A stretch of DNA of 64,000 nucleotides from Branchiostoma floridae. Lineage: Eukaryota > Chordata > Leptocardii > Amphioxiformes > Branchiostomatidae. The stretch is taken from contig NC_049996.1 in the NCBI RefSeq assembly GCF_000003815.2, forward strand, positions 11,020,806 to 11,084,805. Reading direction: 5' to 3'. Shown here in pieces: positions 1 through 10,775 of this stretch; position 1 is the first letter of the stretch, and each line of letters starts with the position of its first letter. A program made the position numbers and the translations under genes. Below the pieces are notes generated by a model. The model had not been told where the DNA came from. It was given only the letters and a program-made list of their open reading frames with translations, and did not search any database.

Positions 1-954
1 ATCAGTCCAGCACCTAATTACACTTACAAAGAGTTTACACTTACGTCTACCGGTCTGTTAGACTATTAGACTCACTGGTAATTATACTAAGCTGTGATAA
101 CATGTACAGGAAGAAATTGTAGACTATTGAACTGTTTTGGAATGACTTTGTTGTACTTGTACATACAGCGTTATACACATACATACATGTACACGTGTCA
201 TATATAAACAAGTAAAATGGCTATATTTCGTCTTAAGGCTTCAAGCAATCATATACATATTATGATTTCTTTTCATTACTTTTATACCTAATTTTGCCAT
301 TTAAAAAGCTATATTTTGTTACGGTGCTTTGAAATCGTTGAAGACGGGAATTCTTAGTGAATTACTTTGAAACGTTCGCCTTCTAGAAAAATGTTCGATC
401 CCCCATTCTCAACTCCTCAGGATTAAGTCTACAAAAGCTGTCGTTCTTCAAAACCGTTCTATGTTGTAATGTCCATCACGACTTTCAGATCGCACGATTC
501 GCCGCATTCTGCAACCGTCGGTGGACCCATTCACGTTTTCAACGCAGAACGTCCAAAATACTTTACCTACACCAGCGCTTTGTTTTTCACAACAGTTCAA
601 TAAATCATGTCAAAAAAGCACTGAAAGACCCAAAATCTAGAATCGTCAGTAGATTTAAAGTATTATAGGAACTCGCTGACAACAGCAATCACACCAAAAA
701 AATAGTCCAAATTATCCAGTCACTAATCCTCGACTTGAAGCTACAAAACAGCTGCAACGATCTCATTGAGTGATGAATTTCGATTTGTACTGTTTGGTAA
801 ACTTTTCTATTACACTGCAGAATGGAGGTAACGTCGACATAAACTGCATTCGAGAACTTAATCTTTACCTATGTGTAAGGAATATATTGGGAGATGTTCT
901 TGGCATATTTTGGAGTACCTTATTTTGACCTCAGCTCCAAATAAAAAAGACGTT

Positions 955-1030
955 CAGTGCGCATGCGTCATTAGGACAACGTGTGCGTGTCCAGCCCATG
1001 ATGCCCCGGGGCGGCGGCCATTTTGCTCAC
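955..1030 (-). promoter_or_regulatory. Promoter-like patch with NRF1- and YY1-type motifs
   Basis: A TGCGCATGCG palindrome (958-967) matches the NRF1 binding consensus. About 45 bp away, GC-rich sequence reads on the minus strand as AAAATGGCCGCC, a YY1-like site around an ATG. NRF1 and YY1 sites close together are typical of TATA-less animal promoters. The ATG frame on the minus strand runs only about 16 codons before a stop, so a gene would need a splice that I cannot place. The call rests on motifs only. Confidence 0.3.
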
Positions 1031-2500
1031 CTTAATGAGTCTTAATTATCCGGTGTCCCCCAAAAATGTACGTCACTTGTCATACCCTCTTTCGTCACAC
1101 TTAAATGTGTTTTACCTGTATCCGTACCTACGCACAAGCACTTCTGATGAAACGTATACAAGGACCATAGCTGCCTGCTTTTCAATATTATCTGTTCTTT
1201 TACCAATATCGACAAACCGTGATGATAGGCTATCTTGCTGAATCTTTGTGAGCTCAATATAATGACCCCGAACACGCAAGTGGGTTAGCACATGTTTGAG
1301 CAGATAGGCGGACAACCCGCCCACCTGACGGAGCCTACTCTGTAATTTTCTAAACGCCGGTTTCTAAACCCTTCCACTAAGTTTGTCACAAGATTGATCA
1401 CAACTCACCCGATCTTCATCGTTCCTTTTTGCCTACAAGGTCTATTTTATACTATCAACATGCGTTTTAACAAATATTGAAATAGTAACGATAGTAGCAT
1501 TTTCCTGCATTTCTTAAGATATGTTAGTTCTTTTATGATGTCACAAGACAAAACATTCCATTTGCGAACCGCTGATCACAATTTTCCTTTATCTTTGCTT
1601 TGAAGTGGTCTACACATTGTGAAATATACGACCCGACGAGCAATGTTTTCTTCTTGTAGTCACTATATGTATAGTTCACTTCACTTGTTCGTTTGAAGTA
1701 AGCCAAACGTATTGCGTTGGAACTAATGGGAAAATTAGAAAAATTGTAGGTTTTGATGTTTAGGATCTTTTCTTAATCGACGTTTGCTTGCAACGTTATC
1801 TCACCGATAAAAGGGCCACCATCGTTAACTTGTGCATAGGATAGATCCAAAATACTTTTCAAAGCAGCCTATCTGCTTTGTGCTTTGGCATGTATTCAGC
1901 TCTAGCGATTCTTTTTAAGACGTGTGATTGTCCGGTCGTGAACCATACATGTACTACGTGATATTTTTCACATACATCCGGTACAAATATGATTGTTGTT
2001 ATGCTATTTACTCATGGGTGGCGAAAGAAACATAAAATAGGCTTGTCACGCGCGTAGCTTTAGCTTGGTAGCTACACTAGGAATGCCCCTAACATGTTGA
2101 AACCATCACCCCAGTCTTATCTGTACTGACTAGCGGGATCAGACTGTTTTCCTGGGGAGGGGAATTTGGTAGTTCCATTACGTGTAATTACGATAATTAA
2201 GAGATAGGTACAGAGGGAATGCGGATTTGGGCACCAGGAAAACTTCTGTCAACATGCGCGATCGTTAGTAAATTCCTGCCACATAACTCGCCATTCCCGA
2301 CTATTATAAATCGTCCAGATTATCAAAGGTAGGGATCGGGAGGGTTTTACTCGAGGGTACGTCGCGAGGGTACGTCGTGTGCGATACTCGTGGTCACTTT
2401 TGTCTTGCTACGTTCTTTCGTACATGTGTGTACGTAGTTTAGCTCGTTTTTACCTTGTGAAATAACTTAGTTAATCAACTAGCAATTTACATACCCCAAC

Positions 2501-2516
2501 AGAGAGAGAGGGGGAT

Positions 2517-2575
<59 letters not shown>

Positions 2576-2590
2576 AAGAAAGAGAAAGAT
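2501..2590. repeat. (GA)n microsatellite
   Basis: Nearly pure AG dinucleotides with a few AAAG interruptions; imperfect A/G-rich sequence continues to about 2630. Serine/leucine-rich frames across it are artefacts of the repeat. Confidence 0.9.
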
Positions 2591-3426
2591 TGTGTGCAAG
2601 AGGGAAAGAAAGAACGAGAAAGAGAGGCAATAAATGAATAAGAAGAATCTAATCATCAATACTGTCACCACATTTCTCGGATTGCTTATTAAAGTTTCAA
2701 CCATTAATTAATTTTTCATGTAGCTGACGTCGTTGTCAAATAAATGATTGTGATAAGTATCCAAATCTGCCTTTTCCTGTACACATACCCCAGAAAGTTG
2801 ACAGTTGTAGTATGTACTATTAGTGCCCCTTTCCTATGAGAAAAAGATAACATCAAAGAACTTTTACCCTGTTGACTTAGACCAACCAGCCGGCAAATCG
2901 ACCAACTTAGCCCTGAAGATCTGGCCACGATAGTTTCAGACGGTTCAGTACTTTAATTGGTACTTTCGTGTGGAAATGTCTTGTTAGTTTCGGCTAGTCT
3001 GTCATTTATAAGGCTAAACTACGAAGTATGGATTATGTAGACTTGATCTCCATGCCTTATAAACAGGGTTATAATGAGAATACATATCTATAACGTTATA
3101 ATATCTTTCTTCATAGCTCTATTGGAGAAAAAAGCCAGACTGAAGTCTTGCTAACATTCCGACAAATTAGCAACATGTACGGCACATGAAAGTACTCAGG
3201 TTTAATCCCAACTTGTGTCACGTCTGTTCAATCTTTGAGTCAAATTCTTTGCCCTCGTTTGCTTTGTCCACGATCCACTAAATGAGCATCACACGTCCTT
3301 CCCGTTTACACAAGGCAATGATGTGTGCCGTACTCTCATCATGATGTGTAATTTGGTCTTATCCAGGAGAAAGAAGACAATGCAAAATAAGACGATTGCC
3401 AAGCAAATAGATTAAACAACATTCTA

Positions 3427-3469
3427 ATTGCATGTAGTAATTGCATGTAGTAATTGCATGTAGTAAAAT
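3427..3469. repeat. 14-bp tandem repeat, three copies
   Basis: Three consecutive copies of a unit reading TAATTGCATGTAGT. Confidence 0.85.
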
Positions 3470-3988
3470 AATGAGGAGGATAGAATAAAAACAGCAACAT
3501 GATTTGAATCTTCAGTCCTTTTAAAGATATTTCTGAAACTCACGGTGCCATTTTTCCAGTAAGTAGTAGTTTGCGTTTATACTTGTAACAGGTGTTTCAG
3601 GACCGAGTCGGCTGACACCCCTTCCCTTTTCATCACATTCTCCTGTTTCGTCAAAAACTCAAAACTGCTGACTTCTTCTTAGGCTAAAGAAGCCATATTG
3701 TTCTTGCTGACTCAGCTTTCCTTTATAACGACTACTGAAGAGTGGTCTTGTTTTTTTGTTTGTTTGTTTATTTATTTTCGGTGCGACCTGTACACCTTTG
3801 CGTTGAAGACGCGGTCACATTCGCCGTACGTTTTCTATTGTCGTCGTCGTACGATCTTAGAGGCTATCATAGACCAATCTTCGAGAACCTATTCTGTCAC
3901 AAGATTGTGTACGACAAGTACAAGACTGTCCCCAACAATTTTCTGTCGTAAGCCTCTCGTACTTCGGATGTGAGCGTGCCGGACAGTT

Positions 3989-4119
3989 TATTCTCCAAGC
4001 AGAGGTTGGGTCGAGGAGATATATAGTAGTGGTCGGGATTTTTACTGGCTCGAGGGAAGCGAGCCAGTAAAAAGGCCGACCACTACTATCTACGAGACCT
4101 AACCTCTGCTTGGAGAATA
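3989..4119. mobile_element. 131-bp fold-back MITE with 9-bp target duplication
   Basis: The two halves are inverted copies of each other over roughly 60 bp. The terminal repeat begins TATTCTCCAAGCAGAGGTT. The element is flanked by a perfect 9-bp direct repeat CGGACAGTT (3980-3988 and 4120-4128). A 9-bp duplication suggests mobilisation by a MuDR-like or similar transposase rather than mariner (TA) or Harbinger (TWA). No coding capacity. Related termini occur at 15477-15582 and 38156-38250. Confidence 0.85.
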
Positions 4120-4280
4120 CGGACAGTTCACCAGACAGTTCCCTCTCCTTCATTTTGCCGAGAATGTCCGACATGGCGGTTCGTCAGGTGTATATCCGTG
4201 AGAATGTGGCCGAGTTTTAACATTCTTCGCCACGTGATGACAGATGGCACCACCTGTTATACTGTTACGCTGAAGAGGAA

Positions 4281-4497
4281 AGGCCACCACTGTCTAGCCT
4301 GCATAGCAGTCTTTCTGTTTTTTTCTTGTCTTTTTTTGGGGGCTCATAATACACTTTTGCTGGCTATTTCCTTTGTACTGGGTCGCTTGATTGCCGCTTG
4401 ATTGTAATAAGTACAAAAAGAAATGGCTAGCAAAAGTGTATAGTGAGCCCAAAAAGACGCAAAAATGCCCCAGAGAGCCTGCTATGTCTCTGGGCCT
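4281..4497. mobile_element. Fold-back element, arms about 90 bp
   Basis: The left arm contains AGCCTGCATAGCAG, then TTTGGGGGCTCATAATACAC and TTTTGCTGGCTATTTC. The right arm carries their inverted counterparts (GAAATGGCTAGCAAAAG, GTGAGCCCAAAAA, GAGCCTGCTATG). A diverged right-arm copy lies at 49268-49392. No clean target duplication was found, so the ends are approximate. Confidence 0.65.
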
Positions 4498-5283
4498 TAG
4501 TTCATGTACATCTTACTTAGTTATGTTCAACAACTATCATCCTATCGTTTTTTTGTACTGGATTTATCATAGGGAGTGGCTGCACTCTTCAGTTGCTTAC
4601 CCCCTAACTACAAAATCTACATGAGAGGCGTGCATTTTCTATATTTTCTTGTTCCCTTATTTTTAACAATTTTCTCCTTACCTTTGTGCTATACATTTAA
4701 TCGATCACCACAGCGACACATTAGACACAAAAGAGGAGTTTGCTATATTGACAGTTTTTATTGCAAATGATTCCCAACTTTGCTGGCAAAATAATAATTA
4801 CGTTACATCATAGTGTTCTCAACAGCTCGTTGCAAAACGCACACATACAATCACATGTAAGAAATGTCAAGCTTCACGCTTTTCAGGAAATAACAATAGA
4901 CAATATCACACATCACACCCACAAAACAAGTCGATAAGTTATGTAAGTTTGCAATATCATACTACTCTAAGATGAGGAATCGCTTTATATAAACGTAACA
5001 TCAAGCGGTTTGTGTGACGAACCGTCATCAAGGCGTCGCGAACAAAATATTTTCTCTTATCACAGCATTTCCGTTTCTGATATAGAGAGGAATTTGCGAG
5101 ATTAAATTACAGGAAGCGTTACATGTACAGCGTCCCGGCATGCTTTTCTCATCGATCACTGTCAACCATTTTGATTTAACCGTCAGCCATTTTGATTTAA
5201 CCGTCAGCTATTTCTCGCCACATGAATCTCGACTTCTCAACACTTGTCCGCACAGGTGTCGTCATGACCGAGTGGGGAATCGG
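4498..5283. other. Intergenic, nothing recognised
   Basis: AT-rich sequence between the fold-back element and the Harbinger transposon. It includes a short tandem duplication near 5170-5210 of a sequence containing CCATTTTGATTTAACCGTCAG. No gene signal was seen. Confidence 0.6.
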
Positions 5284-5286
5284 TTA

Positions 5287-5336
5287 AGGCCCCCTCTCAC
5301 TTGACGTGCGGCACGCTTGCGGCATTGCTGCGTTCG
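5287..5336 (+). repeat. Left terminal inverted repeat of the Harbinger element
   Basis: 50 bp, starting AGGCCCCCTCTCACTTGACG, identical in reverse complement to the right end. More copies of the GCGGCAC motif follow up to about 5420 (for example GCGGCACTGCTG and GCGGCACTGTTGCG). Confidence 0.95.
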
Positions 5337-5784
5337 TTCACTGCGGCACTGCTGTGTTAATTTCGCCGATTTTGTCTTGCACTCACACTGACGTGCGGCA
5401 CTGTTGCGTTTCAAGCTCAGATGAGCCGGTTATCAAAAATCGCAGCGCTGTCAATTCATCAAAACACCACTGTAAATTGATAAAATCCATCTAAAATATT
5501 ATTCACAACGAAACTACATTCAATTATGACACTGGGTAACATGGATAACATATTATGAAGTATACCTATCACCTTGCTACAGTCTTTTAACAAAGGAACG
5601 GACCTGAACCATTTACCAGATTTTATGTCTTTTGCACCATACATGTGAAATAAAGCATTATTACATCTATATATTTATTGAAGAATTTTGTTCTGCCGTC
5701 ATGCTGACTTGTCGCGCATTTGCGTATGAATCCCGGGTCAAGAGGTCATCTCTCCCCATTCCGACTATTTTGTCATCTGTCAAG

Positions 5785-7317
5785 ATGGACGACGATCAGG
5801 CGGACGTCTTGAAGTCTGTCGTGTGTCTGCTTACTGTTGCCTCTGTTGCGAAGGCCAAGGCCAAAGCCAGGGCAAAGAAGGTCAGGAGAAAGAGGAAAAC
5901 TGTGTGGGTGCGACAATGGCTTCTGGACAGACCTAACTATGGTCTATATGACCAACTTATGGCCCAGCTCGCAGAGGGGGATGTCAAGTCCTTCATTAAC
6001 TTCATGCGGATGGAACCAGAGATGTTCTATAAGTTGGTGGAAGACCTGACACCCAAGATTAAGAAGAAGACAACCCGCTGGAGGGAGCCGCTGCCCCCTG
6101 CGCTCAGGCTGGCCGTCACTCTGAGGTATTTGGCCACTGGGGAGTCCTACCAGTCACTGGGGTACGCGTTCAGGGTGGCTCCCAACACGCTGGTCAGTAT
6201 GGTGCCCGAGGTCTGCCAGGCCATCTACGACCACTATCACGACATGGTCTTCAAGTGCCCCACAACGGAGGAGGAGTGGAAGGAGGTGGCCCAGGCTTTC
6301 TCCAACAAGTGGCACTTCCATCACTGCTGTGGGTGCATCGATGGGAAGCATGTGAGGATACAGGCACCAGCTCACTCCGGTAGCCTTTACCATAACTACA
6401 AAGGCTTTTCGTCTGTCATCATGCTGGCGGTGGTGGACGCCAACTACAGGTTCCTGTACGTGGACATGGGATCGTATGGCGCTGATTCCGACGCGGGGAT
6501 TTTCAGAGAGACTGGGTTGTATCAGGCTCTAGAGGAGGACAAGGCTTCCCTCCCAGGAAGTGAGCCTCTGCCTGATGGTGACGCTGCTGTCCCCTACTTC
6601 CTGGTTGGGGACGACGCCTTCCCACTCAGAAGCTGGCTGATGAAGCCACACTCGAAGAAAGAGCTGTCCCCCGAAGAGAGGATTTTCAACTACAGGTTGT
6701 GCAGGGCCCGTCGGATTGTGGAGAACGCCTTTGGTATCCTGGCCAATAGGTGTGTATCAACCAACCAATTAACTGATGTCATGATTTCTTGAGGACTTGG
6801 CAATTTGTGCAGAAATCTGAAGACACATTGACACTTGTTGAACAAATGATATAATAACGCGATGATGCACAATGTTCCTATGTCTTCTGGCCAATAGGTG
6901 TGTATCAACCAACCAATAAATGTAAGGATTTATTTTCGTCTTTCCAATTTTATGCACAAATGTGAAAGTCATATTGATACTTCTTCAACAAATGGTATAC
7001 TAACGCAATTAATGCACAATGTTCCTAGGTTCAGATGCTTTCACACCTGCATGATGCAGAAGCCCCACACTATCACCAAGATCGTGTTGGCAGCCTGCAC
7101 TCTGCACAACTTGCTGACTCCAACCAGAGCCGGAGAAGACCCAGTGGCACCCGACATGAGAGATGTCGAGAACCCCCTTCCTGGAATCCGAGTGGTGCCA
7201 TTCGGTCACAACACAGGCACGGCACTTGGGAAGAGAGTGAGAGAGTACCTGACTGAGTACTACAGTGGGGTAGGAGCTGTGCCGTGGCAGAATGCTATGG
7301 TGGGACTCCAGGACTAA
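5785..7317 (+). CDS. Harbinger DDE transposase (HARBI1-like), two exons
   Basis: Catalyses cut-and-paste transposition of the surrounding element in the nucleus. Exons are 5785-6749 and 7029-7317 (donor AATAG/GTGTGT, acceptor TTCCTAG/GTTC). The split AGG codon restores the family motif NRFRCF, giving 417 residues. The ATG at 5785 has a good context (CAAGATGG); the frame is open further upstream but with no better start. Residues 23-38 are very basic (nuclear localisation or DNA contact). The DDE_Tnp_4-type catalytic core runs from about residue 180 to 322: D186 in CIDGKH, D276 in VGDDAF and E313 in VENAFG are all present, so the active site looks intact. The length is slightly above that of vertebrate HARBI1. 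AATAAA signals at 7634 and 7729 follow the stop. The downstream partner gene converges on it with about 430 bp between stops. Confidence 0.93.
6741..7028 (+). repeat. Tandemly duplicated intron inside the transposase gene
   Basis: Two diverged copies of about 148 bp (6741-6888 and 6889-7036) each start with GGCCAATAG followed by GTGTGTATCAACCAACCAAT and end with AATGCACAATGTTCCTA or similar. The duplicated piece includes the last exon bases, so a second potential donor lies at 6898. The first copy's acceptor reads CTATG instead of CTAGG and is therefore dead. Confidence 0.8.
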
Positions 7318-7748
7318 GTTATGCCTGGTTTTAGGAAGCCGTATTCTTTTCTTGTTCTACTTATGACAATGTAACTATACAAATCCATCAGGAGTACAAA
7401 TATTGCTTCAGTTTGTTACCAGTGAATTTGCTTTCGCACGGCACAAGTTAAGCCACATGCATACGCTGCTTGGTGTAATAAGATAGATTTGATTCAGAAT
7501 GTGAAATATAATGAAGGAACACAACGACTTCGTTTTCACTGAACTGGACGCCTTTAATGTTATATCGACATCGGGCCATAAGCGATGGTTACACAAAATC
7601 AAACGAGAACGTTATAACTATCACCCAACATGAAATAAAGTGATATCTTTGTCAACGTTGCACAGTAAAGCAACATTTTTCATTCCAACGTTTTACTGAT
7701 CAGTTTCTGCACTCATGTATGTTGATGAAATAAAAAGATGCTTCGAAG

Positions 7749-10272
7749 TTACTCTGACTCTGAATGCTCCTGCTGAACTTTGGCCTCTACCCGTTCACCA
7801 CCTTGGGTTATTAGAGCTGAGGCTTGAGTCGCTCCTATCTCTGTTGCAATGGGCTTCACAACACCCAAACTGGTGTTCAACCCAAGATCCAAGGCTGAGC
7901 TGGTGACCGTTGTGAGCTGCGTGTAAACCCCACCATCCTCTCCACTCTGCTGCTGGAAGGCAGCAGGTGGCTTGAAGGTACCAAGTGGCTTGAAGGTACC
8001 AAGTGGCTGGAAGGTACCAGGTGGTTGGAAGGTACTAAGTGGTTGGAAGGTACTAGGTGGCTGGAAGGTACTAGGTGGCTGGAAGGTACTAGGTGGCTGG
8101 AAGGCTCCAGGTGACTGGAAGGCAGCAGGTGACTGGAAGGCAGCAGGTGACTGGAAGGCAGCAGGTGGCTGGATGGTACCAGGTGGCTGGATGGTACCAG
8201 GTGGCTGGAAGGTACCAGGTGGCTGGAAGGTACCAGGATGTAGTGTGAAGAATGCTGGCTGCTGCTTGTACTGACCACCATGCCCCTGTGAAGGATGTAA
8301 TGAAGTATTCATCAAAGTTAGAGTTAAAGAATATTTCAATCCTGTGGCCCATCTATTTATGTGTAAAGGTTTTATCCTACTATAGAAGAACATTGTACGT
8401 GGAATTTACCTTCTGATATGCTTGTCCTGAATTAGCCACGTCCTGACTGCTTGTGAACCTTCTGACCCCCTCCAACATGGAGAAGCTAAAGTCATGCCAG
8501 CTATGCTCGGGCACGCGGAGCATCTCTGTCTCCAGGTACCTGCTGAAGTCCCTGACCCTCTTCTCGTGATCACTCTTTGGTGGAGCCCTGATAGTGGACA
8601 TCAACTTCTTAGCCTCCTGCAGAATCTGAAGCACATAAAGAATCATGCAGGTGAAAAGAAAACGGAGGAGAATAAAGAAGAATAATGTTATGATGAATAT
8701 TTTCTTCCCACATACTTATTTTCAACATGAAATGTTTCTTTCATAATGCGTCTATTACCGTGTCTGTCACCTCCATATCGTCCTTGCCTTTTTTGTCTGT
8801 GGAAGGGGGTTGCTTTTTTTTTCTTTTTCACTGCATCTGCTTGGTGGTTGACTGCTCCTGACTGATAATGCCCTGCTCATTGTCTGCTGGGTCATGCTGA
8901 CTTTCCTGCAGGCTCTGCTCGTCATCATCATCATCATCATCACCAGCATCGTCGTCGTCGTCGTCGTTGTCATCATCGTATTCCTCATCCGTAGCATCAC
9001 CTGTAGTCTGTACTCCAGGAAACTTAGAAGAAAAGAAAAGTTGGAGGTCTTAGTAGCTAGCCTCTTTCAGAGACTTCGAGCAGTAGTTTTACCCGAAATA
9101 AAGCGAGCTTCGAGGCGGGGTAAAACTCCCTTTCCCGGCAAACTCACTTTCTCGGCAAACTCACTTTCTCGGCATAACAGAACCTAGCCAATGTTGAAAA
9201 TCGCGACCCAGTTCGCCCCCTCCCCCATAAAATAAAAGCCAGCCCCACTCGAAATCTGCGAACGAGGCTAGCTATTACGAGAAAGAAGAGCATTATTCAT
9301 TTTCGAAGAAAAATTGATGCATGTCGATATATCTTTCAAACATCAACCATTAACTATTTGTAGGTTCTCTACTTACTATGTGTGTTGCAGTTGTCCTTTT
9401 ACGTTGAATGTGTGGGCGAAGAAACCTGTACCGATCCATGATGAAGTGATCCTTATGGGACAGGATGGGGGCAGCTGCGCCTGACTTTCGCCTTAACAAC
9501 TTTCCAAACCTGGTCCTTGCGTTTCGAAAATGGGCAGTCACTTGGTCAACTGCAACATTTGATAGAATACGAAGAAAAACATGACATGATTTTCTGCAAT
9601 GATCAATGGGAAACACATAGATTATATGGAAACAGAGGAAATGTTCAGGGTTCCAAAACATAGTGTACCTTGCTAAAAAAAAGAATGATTATAATAGATA
9701 TGACAATAAAATGCTCGCGGAATAAATCAGATTGTAACGGAGAAAATCGCTAACGCTATGAGAACTGATATCATTCCTTGTCACCTTTATTTATAGTAAC
9801 TATCCTCTACAGTACTTTCGTACTCCTCACCTGTTGGCAGGGCGCTGTGGACCTTCTCCCACTCCTCACGATGTTGCTCAATCAGCTCCTGTATGAGCTG
9901 TACCTTCATGGCTTTGTTTTTGTAATTTTCCTGGGTCTTGTCGTAGAAGATGGGATTTTGTAGCCAAAACTCAGCCAGTTCATCTTCTTGGGTAGGATTC
10001 CAAGGGTACTGAGCTCTCCTAACAACTGTCTCCTTGGGTCGGGAGCCACTGGAAACCTCTGTCGCAGCATTTGGTCGCTCTTTCTCTGTAGGGGGAGGGG
10101 GGGCAGAAACAGCAGCCCGACGGCCTCTCCCCCTGCCCCTTTTCTGACCGTTGGGTGGGACGGTAGAACTAGCCACGTCACCAGAAGTACCTTCGACTAT
10201 CTCTGCAGAATTAGGGACGGGGTTAGCGAGCCCCCCACCCCTACCCTTTCCTTTTTTGCCCTTGGGTGGCAT
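7749..10272 (-). CDS. Harbinger partner: MADF/Myb-like DNA-binding protein, five exons, one in-frame stop
   Basis: In Harbinger elements the second protein binds the ends and helps import the transposase. Exons on the minus strand are 10272-9831, 9549-9377, 9022-8759, 8625-8410 and 8285-7749. All junctions are GT/AG with matching phases, giving 543 codons plus stop. The start ATG at 10272 has A at -3. Residues 1-55 are rich in K, R and G (KKGKGRGGG, KRGRGRGRR). Residues 95-170 form a MADF-like helix domain (W-rich start, FYDKTQENYKNK, then FRNARTRFGKLLRRK). Residues 214-234 are almost all acidic (DDD runs). Residues 295-350 resemble a BESS-type helical region. Residues 375-480 are about seventeen six-residue P/Q repeats (GTFQPP type). 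Odd: codon 270 is TGA (8828-8830), just before a basic KRKKK stretch, while both flanks stay in frame. It is either a nonsense mutation or an exon I have mis-modelled. Confidence 0.82.
7967..8238 (-). repeat. 18-bp coding tandem repeat in the partner gene
   Basis: About seventeen copies of an 18-bp unit encode six-residue repeats such as GTFQPP, STFQPP, GTIQPP and AAFQSP. The repeat is open in several frames on both strands, so the other long frames over it are shadows. Confidence 0.9.
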
Positions 10273-10527
10273 GGTACTACAGTACGTGACAAGGTCAAGA
10301 AAGGAGCGCACCCTGAATGTCACATGTCGTATCCAATCAGATGCAAGATAAGATTTGTGAAAATCCCAATATTTTCAACAAATGAAAAAAAGCTACAAAA
10401 TGATTGAAAATGCATCCAAAATAGATTTTTAGTGATAAGATGATGTTTACTCTCAATACTTGCCAAAAAATCAGTAATATATCATGAAATTTACCTATAA
10501 CCTTGAAACTGTTGCTAGCATATGGTG

Positions 10528-10648
10528 GCGGCACTGTTGCGGCACTGTTGCGGCACTGTTGCGGCACTGTTGCGGCACTGTTGCGGCACTGTTGCGGCAC
10601 TGTTGCGGCACTGTTGCGGCACTGTTGCGGCACTGTTGCGGCATCTTG
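10528..10648 (+). repeat. 11-bp subterminal array, ten exact copies
   Basis: GCGGCACTGTT is repeated exactly ten times from 10528 to 10637, then one degenerate copy (GCGGCATCTTG). The same GCGGCAC core sits inside the terminal repeats and near the left end. An 11-bp period is close to one helical turn. Confidence 0.95.
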
Positions 10649-10683
10649 CCACTTGCGTTATTTTTAAACTTTTTAAAAAACGT

Positions 10684-10770
10684 CGCGCTTGCTTGCGGCA
10701 CTTCTGCGCTTGCTTGCGGCACTTCTGCGCTTGCTTGCGGCACCTCTAGGTCTGCTTGCGGCACCTCTGC
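10684..10770 (+). repeat. 21-bp subterminal array, four copies
   Basis: Four tandem copies of a 21-bp unit containing TGCTTGCGGCACTTCTGCG. The last two are diverged (CCTCTAGG, CCTCTGCG). The period equals two helical turns. The array adjoins the right terminal repeat. Confidence 0.9.
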
Positions 10771-10775
10771 GTTTT

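Larger units (their letters stand above)
1..3979. other. Intergenic stretch without a recognised gene
   Basis: The open frames here are all short, lack splice context or recognisable domains, and differ in composition from the real exons further on. The stretch holds a promoter-like patch near 955-1025, a GA microsatellite at 2501-2590 and a 14-bp tandem repeat at 3427-3469. Nothing else stood out on either strand. Confidence 0.6.

Noticed and set aside
7877-8352. Long frames on both strands over 7.9-8.3 kb other than the partner exon
   Set aside because: Shadows of the 18-bp repeat; the minus frame with GTFQPP units is the one that splices in phase.
8767-9187. Ile/Val-rich plus frame and Met/Thr-rich minus frame at 8.8-9.2 kb
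   Set aside because: Both are alternate readings of the triplet repeat that encodes the Asp run of the partner protein.
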